Under the pieces are notes generated by a model. It made no database searches and was not told where the DNA came from. It was given only the letters and a program-made list of their open reading frames with translations. Positions 52,168 through 61,201 of a stretch of 64,000 nucleotides of DNA are shown in pieces. The translations under genes were made by a program, and so were the position numbers. Source of the DNA: Bacteroides gallinarum DSM 18171 = JCM 13658 (GTDB lineage: Bacteria > Bacteroidota > Bacteroidia > Bacteroidales > Bacteroidaceae); contig NZ_KB894120.1 in the NCBI RefSeq assembly GCF_000374365.1, forward strand, positions 62,001 to 126,000, in the 5' to 3' direction. The stretch's first letter is position 1; each line of letters starts with the position of its first letter.

Positions 52168-54711
52168 TTATCTCGCTGTTCTTGTTGTCTGAACTTGTTT
52201 TACGGTGCTTTCCTGAATTTGCATAGTACCGTGTATGTCATCGTACAAAACTGAAGAATTTTCCTGTTGGCGCTGATATGGAGCGCCGTTTACCGTAAGT
52301 TCCGTACTGCCATAATCGAACACGGTACCGGTCGCCTCGTTGGTTATGGTAATGGCGGCAGGCTTATCCGCATCCAGCTCCGCATCTATTTTCCAGTCGC
52401 CCACGGTAAACCGGTTATTGACTTGCCAGATATCCTCTACCGCACCATTATCGCTCACTTGAATAATCGTAAGAATCTTATTATTCAGGCTCGGACCGAA
52501 ATCGGCTGTCAAATGCCACTGGACACCTCTGTATTCATCATCCGTCTCGTCCGGCTCCGCACCGGGGAACCACTCGTCGGTAACCGTAATTTCCGGTGTC
52601 TGCCCGCTATATATCTGTGCAACGGAAGTGAACCCGCCTTTGTCCGTATAAGTAGTGGTTACTTTGTTACCCGCTACGTGGAATTCTACAGGACTATGCA
52701 ATAACCATTGCCAGGTAGAAGCCTCGTCGGCACCCAAGTCGTCGTATATCACCACTTTATCGGGACGCAACATGAAGATATGCCGCCTGTAATTATTCAA
52801 CGGAGTTTCTCCAAAACCGTATTCGGGCGTTTGGGAGATTCCGGCATTCTTAAAGGCGTCCTGCCACATCGGATATTCCGATGTTCCGCAGTAGGCATGC
52901 GAGGCATCTCCCAGAAAATAAGCCAGATTCGTTGCATTCAGACCGCGTTCTATATTACCGTAAGCCCGGGTTGTAAAAGGCTGGCCGATATTATTGACCA
53001 TTATCGTATTATGCCCCCGTGTATGGCGGAACTGCAATAAGTTGTGGGCATCCGAGAAGTTCTGGTAATAACCGGCATTCATATAGACATACGTTCCTTT
53101 GTACAGCAGTTTAAAACTATTCTGGTCTGCCAAGGTATGGCTGCCTGAACCGAAAGGACTCGAACGGAAAGATAATGCCATATTGTTGCTTCTGTCCGCC
53201 ATATCGGAATACGCAACCCCTTCACCGATATCCTGATACCAGATAAAGTTGTCCATTGCCGTCTCATCCAGGTCGGGAGCACTATAAGCTATGTAGCTAC
53301 GCGCCATTCTATATAAACGCATGGCATAATCGCTATATAGTGTATTTCCACATTCCTTTACATACCAGGCGGCATAAGCATCTCCTATCTCGCGAGCTGC
53401 AAAATCGGCAAAAGCAACGCGAACTCTGTGAGGTGAATCTACGGGACCGCTAATATCGCCGAATCCTGTCGTTGCAGTTTCGGGTAGCCATGAATAAGCC
53501 AGGTATTTTCCGACATTCTGGTACCAGGGATGTTTCAGGAAGTCTGTCCCTGTCGTCTTTGAAAACAGCATCGGTATGTAATATAGGGTATATGAGTTCG
53601 TATTGAAATACCCGGTTCCATTTTGCCAGGCTCCGTCTCTATTAAAACCGGTGGCAGGAGCACGGGCCGTCCACAATTCATAGAAATATTCCAAGGCTTT
53701 CATCATATCGGGATACTCCTGGCAAACGACAAAGGCTCCTTGCAAAAGCCCTCTCATCACAATCTGCCAGGTATGGTTATCGAATATATGATTTTCCTGT
53801 TTTCCCCGGTAGCTGTTATAATAACGGTTAACCAAATATACGATAACTTCCTCGGCGGCTGTTTTTTCCGCTTCGGTCAAGCTTTCCTGACAAGCATCAT
53901 AAATAGTGCTTAAAACAGTAACGGCGTAGGCAGAATGGAAATTACTTGTGGAAAGCTTGTCTTTATCTATACTGCCGGCAAGCAATATGCGGGCATAATC
54001 CTGTATTTTATCCCGGTACTTGACATCGCCTGTCAGCAAGAATGCCGAGTATAAATAGTCGAATGTATATTGGCTCAACGTACTGGTCTTGCTCTCATCA
54101 TATAAATCGGTTACCGCCGGGGTATAATTCATGGCAGAGTTGGTACGGCTAACCAGTTCCCGGTACTCGCGGTGTTCTGTTATCGTGGGACGTACCTTCT
54201 CCAAATCTTCATTCAAGTAATAGTGCACACGCGGATAAACAGCCGGTATGTTTTGCTGAAAAACAGACCATTCCGGCGTAACGAAGACGGGCTCTTTACC
54301 CGTTATTGTAAAATTGTTCACTTCACTCCATTGTCCCGGTTTGTCATCGGCATCTACCAGCCGAAAACGCCAATACCATTTGCCGGCGGGCATCTGTTGA
54401 TGAATGTTGTACATATTCCATGCCAATTTCCCCGAACGGTATGTTCCTTGTTCCGGAAAACCGGCATCTTGGGAAAGCTCGAACTCCAAAAATTCATCCT
54501 CTCCCCTTACATCGGGCACAATCAAAGGAGCCGGATTCAGGTAAAGTTCATGTTCTTCGCGCGGATAGGGTTTATCCCGCTCGTCAGGATGTACCCTGTC
54601 TACCGTTTCTTCGCCGATTACATCGTCAAAGAATATTTCCTTGTCATCACTACACGCTGTCATTAACAGACCCAGCAAGAATATCAAGCCAGCTATATAT
54701 TTTGTATTCAT
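52168..54711 (-). CDS. Heparinase II/III-type polysaccharide lyase lipoprotein (DUF4962 type)
   Basis: A lipoprotein signal ends at Cys20 (LMTACSDDKE), and the acidic stretch suggests surface exposure. An Fn3-like domain runs about 55-140 (YLNPAPLIVP to WYWRFRLVD). Motifs are FDNHTWQ, FNRDGAWQNG (Phe356-Gly365) with GYF, GSHTLADQNSF and FRHTRGHNT. Gln363 replaces the His found at this place in three paralogs; the more probable catalytic His and Tyr are kept. The 847-residue length matches the lyase at 7561. It follows a SusC/SusD pair and precedes two DUF6562-type lipoproteins in a minus-strand operon. The substrate is probably a GAG-like uronate polymer. Confidence 0.82.
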   Translation of the reverse strand: MNTKYIAGLIFLLGLLMTACSDDKEIFFDDVIGEETVDRVHPDERDKPYPREEHELYLNPAPLIVPDVRGEDEFLEFELSQDAGFPEQGTYRSGKLAWNMYNIHQQMPAGKWYWRFRLVDADDKPGQWSEVNNFTITGKEPVFVTPEWSVFQQNIPAVYPRVHYYLNEDLEKVRPTITEHREYRELVSRTNSAMNYTPAVTDLYDESKTSTLSQYTFDYLYSAFLLTGDVKYRDKIQDYARILLAGSIDKDKLSTSNFHSAYAVTVLSTIYDACQESLTEAEKTAAEEVIVYLVNRYYNSYRGKQENHIFDNHTWQIVMRGLLQGAFVVCQEYPDMMKALEYFYELWTARAPATGFNRDGAWQNGTGYFNTNSYTLYYIPMLFSKTTGTDFLKHPWYQNVGKYLAYSWLPETATTGFGDISGPVDSPHRVRVAFADFAAREIGDAYAAWYVKECGNTLYSDYAMRLYRMARSYIAYSAPDLDETAMDNFIWYQDIGEGVAYSDMADRSNNMALSFRSSPFGSGSHTLADQNSFKLLYKGTYVYMNAGYYQNFSDAHNLLQFRHTRGHNTIMVNNIGQPFTTRAYGNIERGLNATNLAYFLGDASHAYCGTSEYPMWQDAFKNAGISQTPEYGFGETPLNNYRRHIFMLRPDKVVIYDDLGADEASTWQWLLHSPVEFHVAGNKVTTTYTDKGGFTSVAQIYSGQTPEITVTDEWFPGAEPDETDDEYRGVQWHLTADFGPSLNNKILTIIQVSDNGAVEDIWQVNNRFTVGDWKIDAELDADKPAAITITNEATGTVFDYGSTELTVNGAPYQRQQENSSVLYDDIHGTMQIQESTVKQVQTTRTAR

Positions 54712-54717
54712 ACTTCT

Positions 54718-56424
54718 TTAGTTTTTATTTTCACCACTCCAACCCGGATTCTGCGTCAAATTCGGGTTCATATAGATTTCATTTTGCGGATAAGGGAACA
54801 GATACATCTTGTCATCCCAATACATCTGCTGCAGCAGTACTTTTTCATAAGTAAAAGAAGTGCCGCTCCCCGTTATCTTCACACCGTAGATATTTCTAAC
54901 GTCATCCCGGGAAGCGATTTTCCAACGGCGGATGTCATAGAAACGGTGCCCTTCAAAAGCCAGTTCGATACGGCGTTCATTACGGACTTTTTCGGTAAAA
55001 TCCGCTCCCGTTTCGTCTACATGCTTCATGCCGGCACAATCGCGTACCTGGTTCAAGGCCTGCCGTGCCGTCAACGGACAGCCTTCGGCGGTGGCATCGG
55101 GTCCTTTCCATTCGTTCATGGCTTCTGCATAATTCAACAGAATTTCAGCATAACGGAACAATATATAATGGTGATGCAGTTTGTTGGGCTTGTCCGGATT
55201 GAGCGATACGGACGGATTCATGTATTTGCGAAGATAATATCCCGTTTTTGTAGAGCCGTCCAGGATTTTGTTTTTACCTCCTTCGAATGTCTCTATCTTC
55301 CGCTCTTGCCAAACCGACCCATTGGTCAATACATTCAGATACAGACGGGGGTCACGGGTTTCCTCGCCGTTTGCATCATAATAGATATTGGACACATGAA
55401 CCGGGTTGTCCCAACTGAACGGGGTTCCGTCCTTCAGTTCATAAGCATCCACCAGATTTTGCGTCGGAGTATTCCCCCCCTCCGCACTTTCATATCCCAT
55501 CGGCTCATTACGGGATTCAAAGTCGCTGCTCGTTTCCGTGGCACGACGTTCGAAAATCAGTTGCGGGGATTTCAATACCTCATGCCCCCCTAAATCGGAA
55601 TAAAGAGGGTCGTCCGCTATTTTAGGCAACTGATATTTATTCATCGCAATGACCTCGTAAGCTGCTTTTGCAGCGGCTTCCCATTTGGCAGGGTCATTGT
55701 CCGGATTATGTAGCGCACTGGCTGCGTAAAGCAAAGCTCTCGACTTTAAAGCCAGTGCCGTACCCTTAGTTACCCTGCCTGTTTCTCCCCAAAAGTCCGA
55801 CTGGTCTACAGGAAGTTCGGGAGCTATCTCCGTACATTCTTTTACTATAAAGTCTATAACCTCTGTAAACGGAGTTTTTTCTATCGAATTGATTTCTTCT
55901 TGCGTATATGTGCGCGTTACCAAAGGGACATCACCATACCGCTTAGCTAATTCGAACAAATAAAACGCACGTAAGAAACGGACTTCATAGGAGAACTTGG
56001 AAGCTTTTCCTGTCATTTCATCGTAATCTTCATTGTATTCAAAGCGTTTCAATACTTCCGGGTCATAGTTTTCCAGAAAAGAATTGGCGCTCCGGATACC
56101 GTTCCAAAAGCTCCAACCGTCGTCCACTCGTTTCAAAGGACTCCATGTGCCATTAACAATATAATATATACTATTATTTTCCCAGGTGTATATAGAATTG
56201 TCGGTAGCAGATTCCATCATCGCATCGCTCACCCTACCGAAATCAACCGGTAAGACGGAGTAGACGTTAGCAACCAACTGGTTCATATTATCAAAATAGC
56301 TATATGCTTCTTCCCGCGTTTTTCCGGTAGTCTCGTCGTAGTCCAGATAATCGCATCCGCCCAATGCAAGCAAAGTGCAAGCAGCTACCATATATTTTTT
56401 TATGTTTCGCATAATTATCCTCAT
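54718..56424 (-). CDS. SusD/RagB-family surface lipoprotein
   Basis: It is the glycan-binding partner of the SusC protein at 56425. The start ATG follows directly on the SusC stop codon. A second ATG at 56412 (MRNIKKYMVAAC) gives a shorter signal with the same acylated Cys (ALGGC). SusD features include FLENYDPEV-type helices, FLRAFYLFELAKRYGDVPLVTR, the RNERRIELAFEGHRFYDIRRW block and a closing NPNLTQNPGW. The 568 residues are normal. The lyase gene starts 6 bp after its stop. Confidence 0.95.
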   Translation of the reverse strand: MRIIMRNIKKYMVAACTLLALGGCDYLDYDETTGKTREEAYSYFDNMNQLVANVYSVLPVDFGRVSDAMMESATDNSIYTWENNSIYYIVNGTWSPLKRVDDGWSFWNGIRSANSFLENYDPEVLKRFEYNEDYDEMTGKASKFSYEVRFLRAFYLFELAKRYGDVPLVTRTYTQEEINSIEKTPFTEVIDFIVKECTEIAPELPVDQSDFWGETGRVTKGTALALKSRALLYAASALHNPDNDPAKWEAAAKAAYEVIAMNKYQLPKIADDPLYSDLGGHEVLKSPQLIFERRATETSSDFESRNEPMGYESAEGGNTPTQNLVDAYELKDGTPFSWDNPVHVSNIYYDANGEETRDPRLYLNVLTNGSVWQERKIETFEGGKNKILDGSTKTGYYLRKYMNPSVSLNPDKPNKLHHHYILFRYAEILLNYAEAMNEWKGPDATAEGCPLTARQALNQVRDCAGMKHVDETGADFTEKVRNERRIELAFEGHRFYDIRRWKIASRDDVRNIYGVKITGSGTSFTYEKVLLQQMYWDDKMYLFPYPQNEIYMNPNLTQNPGWSGENKN

Positions 56425-59412
56425 TTAAAAATTAATATTCAGCCCCAAATACACGGAAAATACATCCGGATATCCTAAAGCGATGTCTTCGCAATTGAAG
56501 TAGTCTATTTTGTCTATCGAAAAAACATTCTGCGCCTTGGCATAAATTTGGAATTTATCCATTTTCATCTTCTTCACCCATTTTTGGGGCAGGTTATAGT
56601 ACACATTCAGATTACGGAGTTTAAAGAACGAACCGTCCTCAATCCACTGGGTGCTGACCTGGTAATTATTCTCATTGGATAATGTGGAAAGACGGGGGAC
56701 ATTGGCGATATCTTTAGTAGCCTCCGTCCAACGCACCCTGTCCTTTAGATACCAGGTAGCGATATTGGTATTGCCGTTACGCAGCGGCTGATGAACATTG
56801 GCTGTGTTCAACTGTTTGGTAAGTCCGCTGATGCCATTGAAAACCATATCTACTCCAAATCCTTTATACTCGAATCCGAGATTCAGACCATAATACATTT
56901 CGGGTACGGTAGTAGACTTGCCGATAGCTACCCGGTCTTCACTGTCTATCTTTTTATCGCCATTCTGGTCTTTATATTTCACGTCGCCCGGACGGACTAC
57001 CGAGAATGTCTGTTCTGGACTGTTCGCAATATCTTCCTCATCGCGGAAATAGCCGATGGCCTCCAAACCGAACAACTGTCCTACCTTATGTCCTTTAGTA
57101 TACAGATAGTCATAAGGCTGGTATGCCTGGCCGTTTTCAATCACCTCGCTGTCATTTAAGGCCCAGTTGGCATTTACATAATACTTAAAATCCTTGTACC
57201 GGTCGTTCCAGCCCATACTCAGTTCCAGTCCACGGCTTTTCACTTTACCGATATTGGCTTGTGCCGGGGTAATACCCAAAATTGCCGATACCTTATTATT
57301 ATCTACCAGAATGTCGGTACGGTAATCATAATACATCTCCGCTGTTGCCGTGAAATTTCTCCATAAACGGACATCGACACCCACATTGTATTTATCTGCA
57401 GTTTCCAGATTCAGCCGGTACATAGGCAACTTCTGCTCTTTCAGACCGCTAACGGATGTCATACCGTCGCCAAAAAGGTATTTGCCGGAACCCGTCCAGA
57501 AATAATTGCCTAACCCATAGCTGAGGTTATCTGTGGCAGAACGTCCCCAGGAAGCGCGCAATTTCAATAAATCCAGAGCGGAAGCTCCCTGCAAGAATTC
57601 TTCATTGGCAATGTTCCACCCTACCGAAACAGCAGGATAAAAGCGGAATTTATCTCCTTTCAGCAGTACGCTGGTACCATAATAATTGCCGACGACATCC
57701 ACCATATAGCGGTTAGCGTAATTATAACCGACAAAGCCCATTACGTTCTGGCGATAATAGGAGGCGTTGCGTTCCAACGGTTCTTCCATATCCTGGCGGT
57801 AAACGGCAGAAGCCGACAACTGTTGGTTTCCGAATGCATGGTCGTAATTCAACTTCGCTTCCACACTGGCACGGATAAATTGTGCAGACAATTCCGACTC
57901 TGAAATTTGCACTTTGCTGTCCGTTCCATATATTTCGCTCATAGGAAGACCTGCATCGGACAAATGGCTGACTTCATATTTATAGGTTTTACTGCCTATC
58001 TCCTGAAAAGTCGCAGAGTTATCATACGCCACAGCTACTTCGGCATTTAAACCTTTCAGGAACATGGACAAATCTTGCGTAACCCGCATATCGGCTTCCA
58101 GCATGCGGCGGTTCTCCTGCAAATATCCCACATCGGCGATAGCCGCAATCGGATTCATCTTGAAAAGCGTATTACTACCCCAATTATTATTCAAGGTTTT
58201 TATAGGAAATGCGGTGGCCGGGACTTTATAAAAATTCTGAAAAATGGCGTCTATATCTGTATTCGGGCTCTTATCCTCCCCGATTATACCATACATACTG
58301 AATTTCATTTTCGTACCGGATGTAATATCTACGTCCAAATTCATACGTAAATCCAGTTCGTAAGTACGAATCTGCGAATTATAACGGTCTGAATAATGGG
58401 TATAATCTTCATTCAATAGCCCAAATTTATTTTTATAATCCAACAAGGCCATGTAACGTACTCGTTTGCCGCCACCCCGCATCATGATATTGAACTGATT
58501 GTTCTCGCTGAAATTTCTCGTACCTTCTTTCAGCCAGTTTACATTGGGGTAGTAATAGGGGTCTGTTCCATTTTTATACCGCTCCAGTTGTTTTCTTGTG
58601 TACTGCAACGGCAATCCGTCATAATACAAAGCTTCGTTTTGAGCCATAGCATAAGTATAGGCATCCGCCATTTCCGGCTCATTTATCGGAAGCTCGAAAC
58701 CGTGACGGTAATTCACATCTATATCGAATGAATTATAAATACCCCGTTTGGTATTAATCAGGATTACTCCATTGGCTCCTCTGGCTCCCCATAAGGCGGT
58801 AGCAGCACCGTCTTTCAATACCTGTACCGACTCTATTTCTTCAATTGTCATATTAGTCAACCCACGTTGAAACCCGTCTACCAGTACTAAAGGAGAACCG
58901 CTATCCAATCCGCCGCGACCGCGTATATTCATCCCGGCGTTAGCATTCCAACCTACATTTTGCGTAAGATAAAGCCCGGACAGCAACCCGAAAAGTGCGT
59001 TATTTACCCTATTGGGAGAAGTGGCGTTTTTCTCGAGAAAATCTGCATAAACAGCAGTTGCCGATTGGGTCCGAGTCTCTTCCGTACGCTTCAAGAAACC
59101 TAAATCGACAGTCGCATCTTGTTTTGAATCGAGTGTTATATTCAGTGTATTGCCGGTAACCCGGACACGTTTCATTATGACATCCGCATAATTCAACTCG
59201 ATGAAATCGCCTTCTTCCAACATCAGTGAAAATGTTCCGCTATTGTCGGTTACGCTATTGTTTCGGAACTCACCGACTTTCGAAACTCTTACCCCCGAAA
59301 GAGGATTTCCGGAAGCGTCTTTCACTATGCCGTTCACTGTGTCCTGCGCCATTATCTCCGACGAAAAAATGAACGCCAAACCTATCGTATATAAAAACTT
59401 ATTCATATTCAT
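56425..59412 (-). CDS. SusC/RagA-family TonB-linked transporter, atypical TonB-box region
   Basis: A signal peptide (about 1-22) and a CarboxypepD_reg-like domain (NGIVKDASGNPLSGVRVSKV) precede the plug (LFGLLSGLYLTQN, MNIRGRGG, LVLVDGFQRGL, VLKDGAATALWGARGANG) and a barrel ending in YLGLNINF. Where most SusC proteins have EVVVTGYG-like sequence, this one reads VDLGFLKRTEETRTQSATA, so the TonB interaction may differ. Its 995 residues are normal. It is the second of two tandem SusC/SusD pairs in the operon and is adjacent to its SusD gene. Confidence 0.94.
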   Translation of the reverse strand: MNMNKFLYTIGLAFIFSSEIMAQDTVNGIVKDASGNPLSGVRVSKVGEFRNNSVTDNSGTFSLMLEEGDFIELNYADVIMKRVRVTGNTLNITLDSKQDATVDLGFLKRTEETRTQSATAVYADFLEKNATSPNRVNNALFGLLSGLYLTQNVGWNANAGMNIRGRGGLDSGSPLVLVDGFQRGLTNMTIEEIESVQVLKDGAATALWGARGANGVILINTKRGIYNSFDIDVNYRHGFELPINEPEMADAYTYAMAQNEALYYDGLPLQYTRKQLERYKNGTDPYYYPNVNWLKEGTRNFSENNQFNIMMRGGGKRVRYMALLDYKNKFGLLNEDYTHYSDRYNSQIRTYELDLRMNLDVDITSGTKMKFSMYGIIGEDKSPNTDIDAIFQNFYKVPATAFPIKTLNNNWGSNTLFKMNPIAAIADVGYLQENRRMLEADMRVTQDLSMFLKGLNAEVAVAYDNSATFQEIGSKTYKYEVSHLSDAGLPMSEIYGTDSKVQISESELSAQFIRASVEAKLNYDHAFGNQQLSASAVYRQDMEEPLERNASYYRQNVMGFVGYNYANRYMVDVVGNYYGTSVLLKGDKFRFYPAVSVGWNIANEEFLQGASALDLLKLRASWGRSATDNLSYGLGNYFWTGSGKYLFGDGMTSVSGLKEQKLPMYRLNLETADKYNVGVDVRLWRNFTATAEMYYDYRTDILVDNNKVSAILGITPAQANIGKVKSRGLELSMGWNDRYKDFKYYVNANWALNDSEVIENGQAYQPYDYLYTKGHKVGQLFGLEAIGYFRDEEDIANSPEQTFSVVRPGDVKYKDQNGDKKIDSEDRVAIGKSTTVPEMYYGLNLGFEYKGFGVDMVFNGISGLTKQLNTANVHQPLRNGNTNIATWYLKDRVRWTEATKDIANVPRLSTLSNENNYQVSTQWIEDGSFFKLRNLNVYYNLPQKWVKKMKMDKFQIYAKAQNVFSIDKIDYFNCEDIALGYPDVFSVYLGLNINF

Positions 59413-59427
59413 ATCATTTAATTAATC

Positions 59428-61191
59428 TTATTCCCAACCGGGATTTTGAATCAATCCGTACTTTTTATTGATTTCAGCTACGGGGAATGGCAACAGATAC
59501 CAATATTCATTCCAATAATATTTGATATCATCGCGCACACTTACATTGTATTCAAAATTTTTACCCGTTTTTGTAATCTCGAGCATTTCCATTGGACGCG
59601 CCGCCCACTCCGTTCCTTTCTTGTAGCGGGTCATATCAAAATAGCGGACATCTTCCTGCCCGAACTCACGCGCCCGTTCATCTAATAGATAGCTCAGTAA
59701 TGCATCGCCCTGCGGGATTTCTGAAGCTGTTACCGGAGGTAATCCTGCCCGGGTATGTACTAAGTTGAGATAATCATAGGCTGTCATACCGAACTCATCC
59801 GCAGAATTAGCCCGCCCTAATTGGTTCATTGCCTCAGCCACACCTAAATAGATTTCTGGCATACGGATTAAAGGGCAGGAATAAGGCTTGCCTTTCATTT
59901 CATTTTTCTTGTCGCGGACAAACTTACGGAAGCCATAGCCATATTGGGTCTTTTGCTGTACCTTGCTTCCAGTTCCGTATCCTTCACGACCTCCTTTATA
60001 AACTTCGGCAGTACGCCCTTGCCATTTATCGCCATTTACAACCAGGTTCTCATACAAGCGTATATCCCGGGTAGGATTTCCCGCCGCATCGAAAAAAGGG
60101 TGTGCACGATGTTCCGGATTATTCCAATCGAACTTAGAACCGTCATGCCACTGAAACATATCCGCATAATTTCCACGCGGAGCCCCATAGCCGCCTTCAT
60201 ACATACGAAACGGCTTATCCACACCGTCATAAGTACCCCAACGAAAAGAAGCCATTACTACCTCCTGATTACCTTTTGTAAAATATCCGTTTACATAATC
60301 GGTTCGAGGGTCGCCCGTATTCTCTATCCGGTAATAATTGTCGTTTTCCTGGTTTATACGTAAAAAATCCTTTCCCGCTTTCAAAGCGTCTTCCCAACGG
60401 TTGTCCTGGTAATCTCCATACCATGTTAACAGTTCCGTAGCTGCCTGCCCGTCATAATATGCCTCCGTATTATTAAACAGGGGGCTGGCTACGAATAAAA
60501 GCAAACGGAATTTCAGCGCTTTGGCGGCAGCAGCCGTCATATGCCCGTATTCGTCCGCCGATGTATACCACGGCAAATCCGCAGCAGCCTCATCCAGCAA
60601 TGCAACCGTTTTATTCACTGTTTCTTCCAAAGTCATACGGGGCAGTCGAAACATTTCCTCCGGCTTATATGCATGGTCAATCCATGGCATACCTCCATAA
60701 AAGCGAATCATCTGTACGTAATGACTGGCTATGACTACTTTCGCTTCTGCTTTTCGTATCCGTTTCTCATCATCGCTCATATCCGGAACCCTATCTACGT
60801 TTTCTATATAAACATAAGATTTCCGAATGCCATAGGTAGGATCGCCCACCACCTCTTCATGTGCTAACTGAAAAGGGAAATTTGCCGCTGAACTGGATGC
60901 ATTGAAGGCACCATGTGTCCATGAAATACGCTGTGAATATCCCAAATCCGTATATCCGTCCAATATTTTGCCTTCCGGATGACATCCGTCCAAAGTCGGC
61001 ATAAAGTCCCACAGGCTTTTATAAAACTGGTTCATGGCTTGGTCTGCATATTTCTTGGAAGCAAAGACTGTATCGATAGATACTTCATCGCTATTCGGCT
61101 TTTCCAGAAAATTATCACCGAATTTCAGGTCTTCACACCCGGTGGCCAAACCGGTCAATAATCCTAAAAATAATAATATCTTCGTTTTCAT
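59428..61191 (-). CDS. SusD/RagB-family surface lipoprotein
   Basis: A lipoprotein signal ends at Cys19 (LATGCEDLKFGDNF). SusD features are FYKSLWDFMP, HYVQMIRFYGGMPWID near residue 160, LLLFVASPLFN, CPLIRMPEIYLGVAEAMNQLG, LDERAREFGQEDVRYFDMTRY and a final GLIQNPGW. Its 587 residues are normal. It starts 11 bp after the SusC gene at 61202 and probably forms the lid of that transporter. Confidence 0.95.
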   Translation of the reverse strand: MKTKILLFLGLLTGLATGCEDLKFGDNFLEKPNSDEVSIDTVFASKKYADQAMNQFYKSLWDFMPTLDGCHPEGKILDGYTDLGYSQRISWTHGAFNASSSAANFPFQLAHEEVVGDPTYGIRKSYVYIENVDRVPDMSDDEKRIRKAEAKVVIASHYVQMIRFYGGMPWIDHAYKPEEMFRLPRMTLEETVNKTVALLDEAAADLPWYTSADEYGHMTAAAAKALKFRLLLFVASPLFNNTEAYYDGQAATELLTWYGDYQDNRWEDALKAGKDFLRINQENDNYYRIENTGDPRTDYVNGYFTKGNQEVVMASFRWGTYDGVDKPFRMYEGGYGAPRGNYADMFQWHDGSKFDWNNPEHRAHPFFDAAGNPTRDIRLYENLVVNGDKWQGRTAEVYKGGREGYGTGSKVQQKTQYGYGFRKFVRDKKNEMKGKPYSCPLIRMPEIYLGVAEAMNQLGRANSADEFGMTAYDYLNLVHTRAGLPPVTASEIPQGDALLSYLLDERAREFGQEDVRYFDMTRYKKGTEWAARPMEMLEITKTGKNFEYNVSVRDDIKYYWNEYWYLLPFPVAEINKKYGLIQNPGWE

Positions 61192-61201
61192 AGCAGTTAT
61201 T

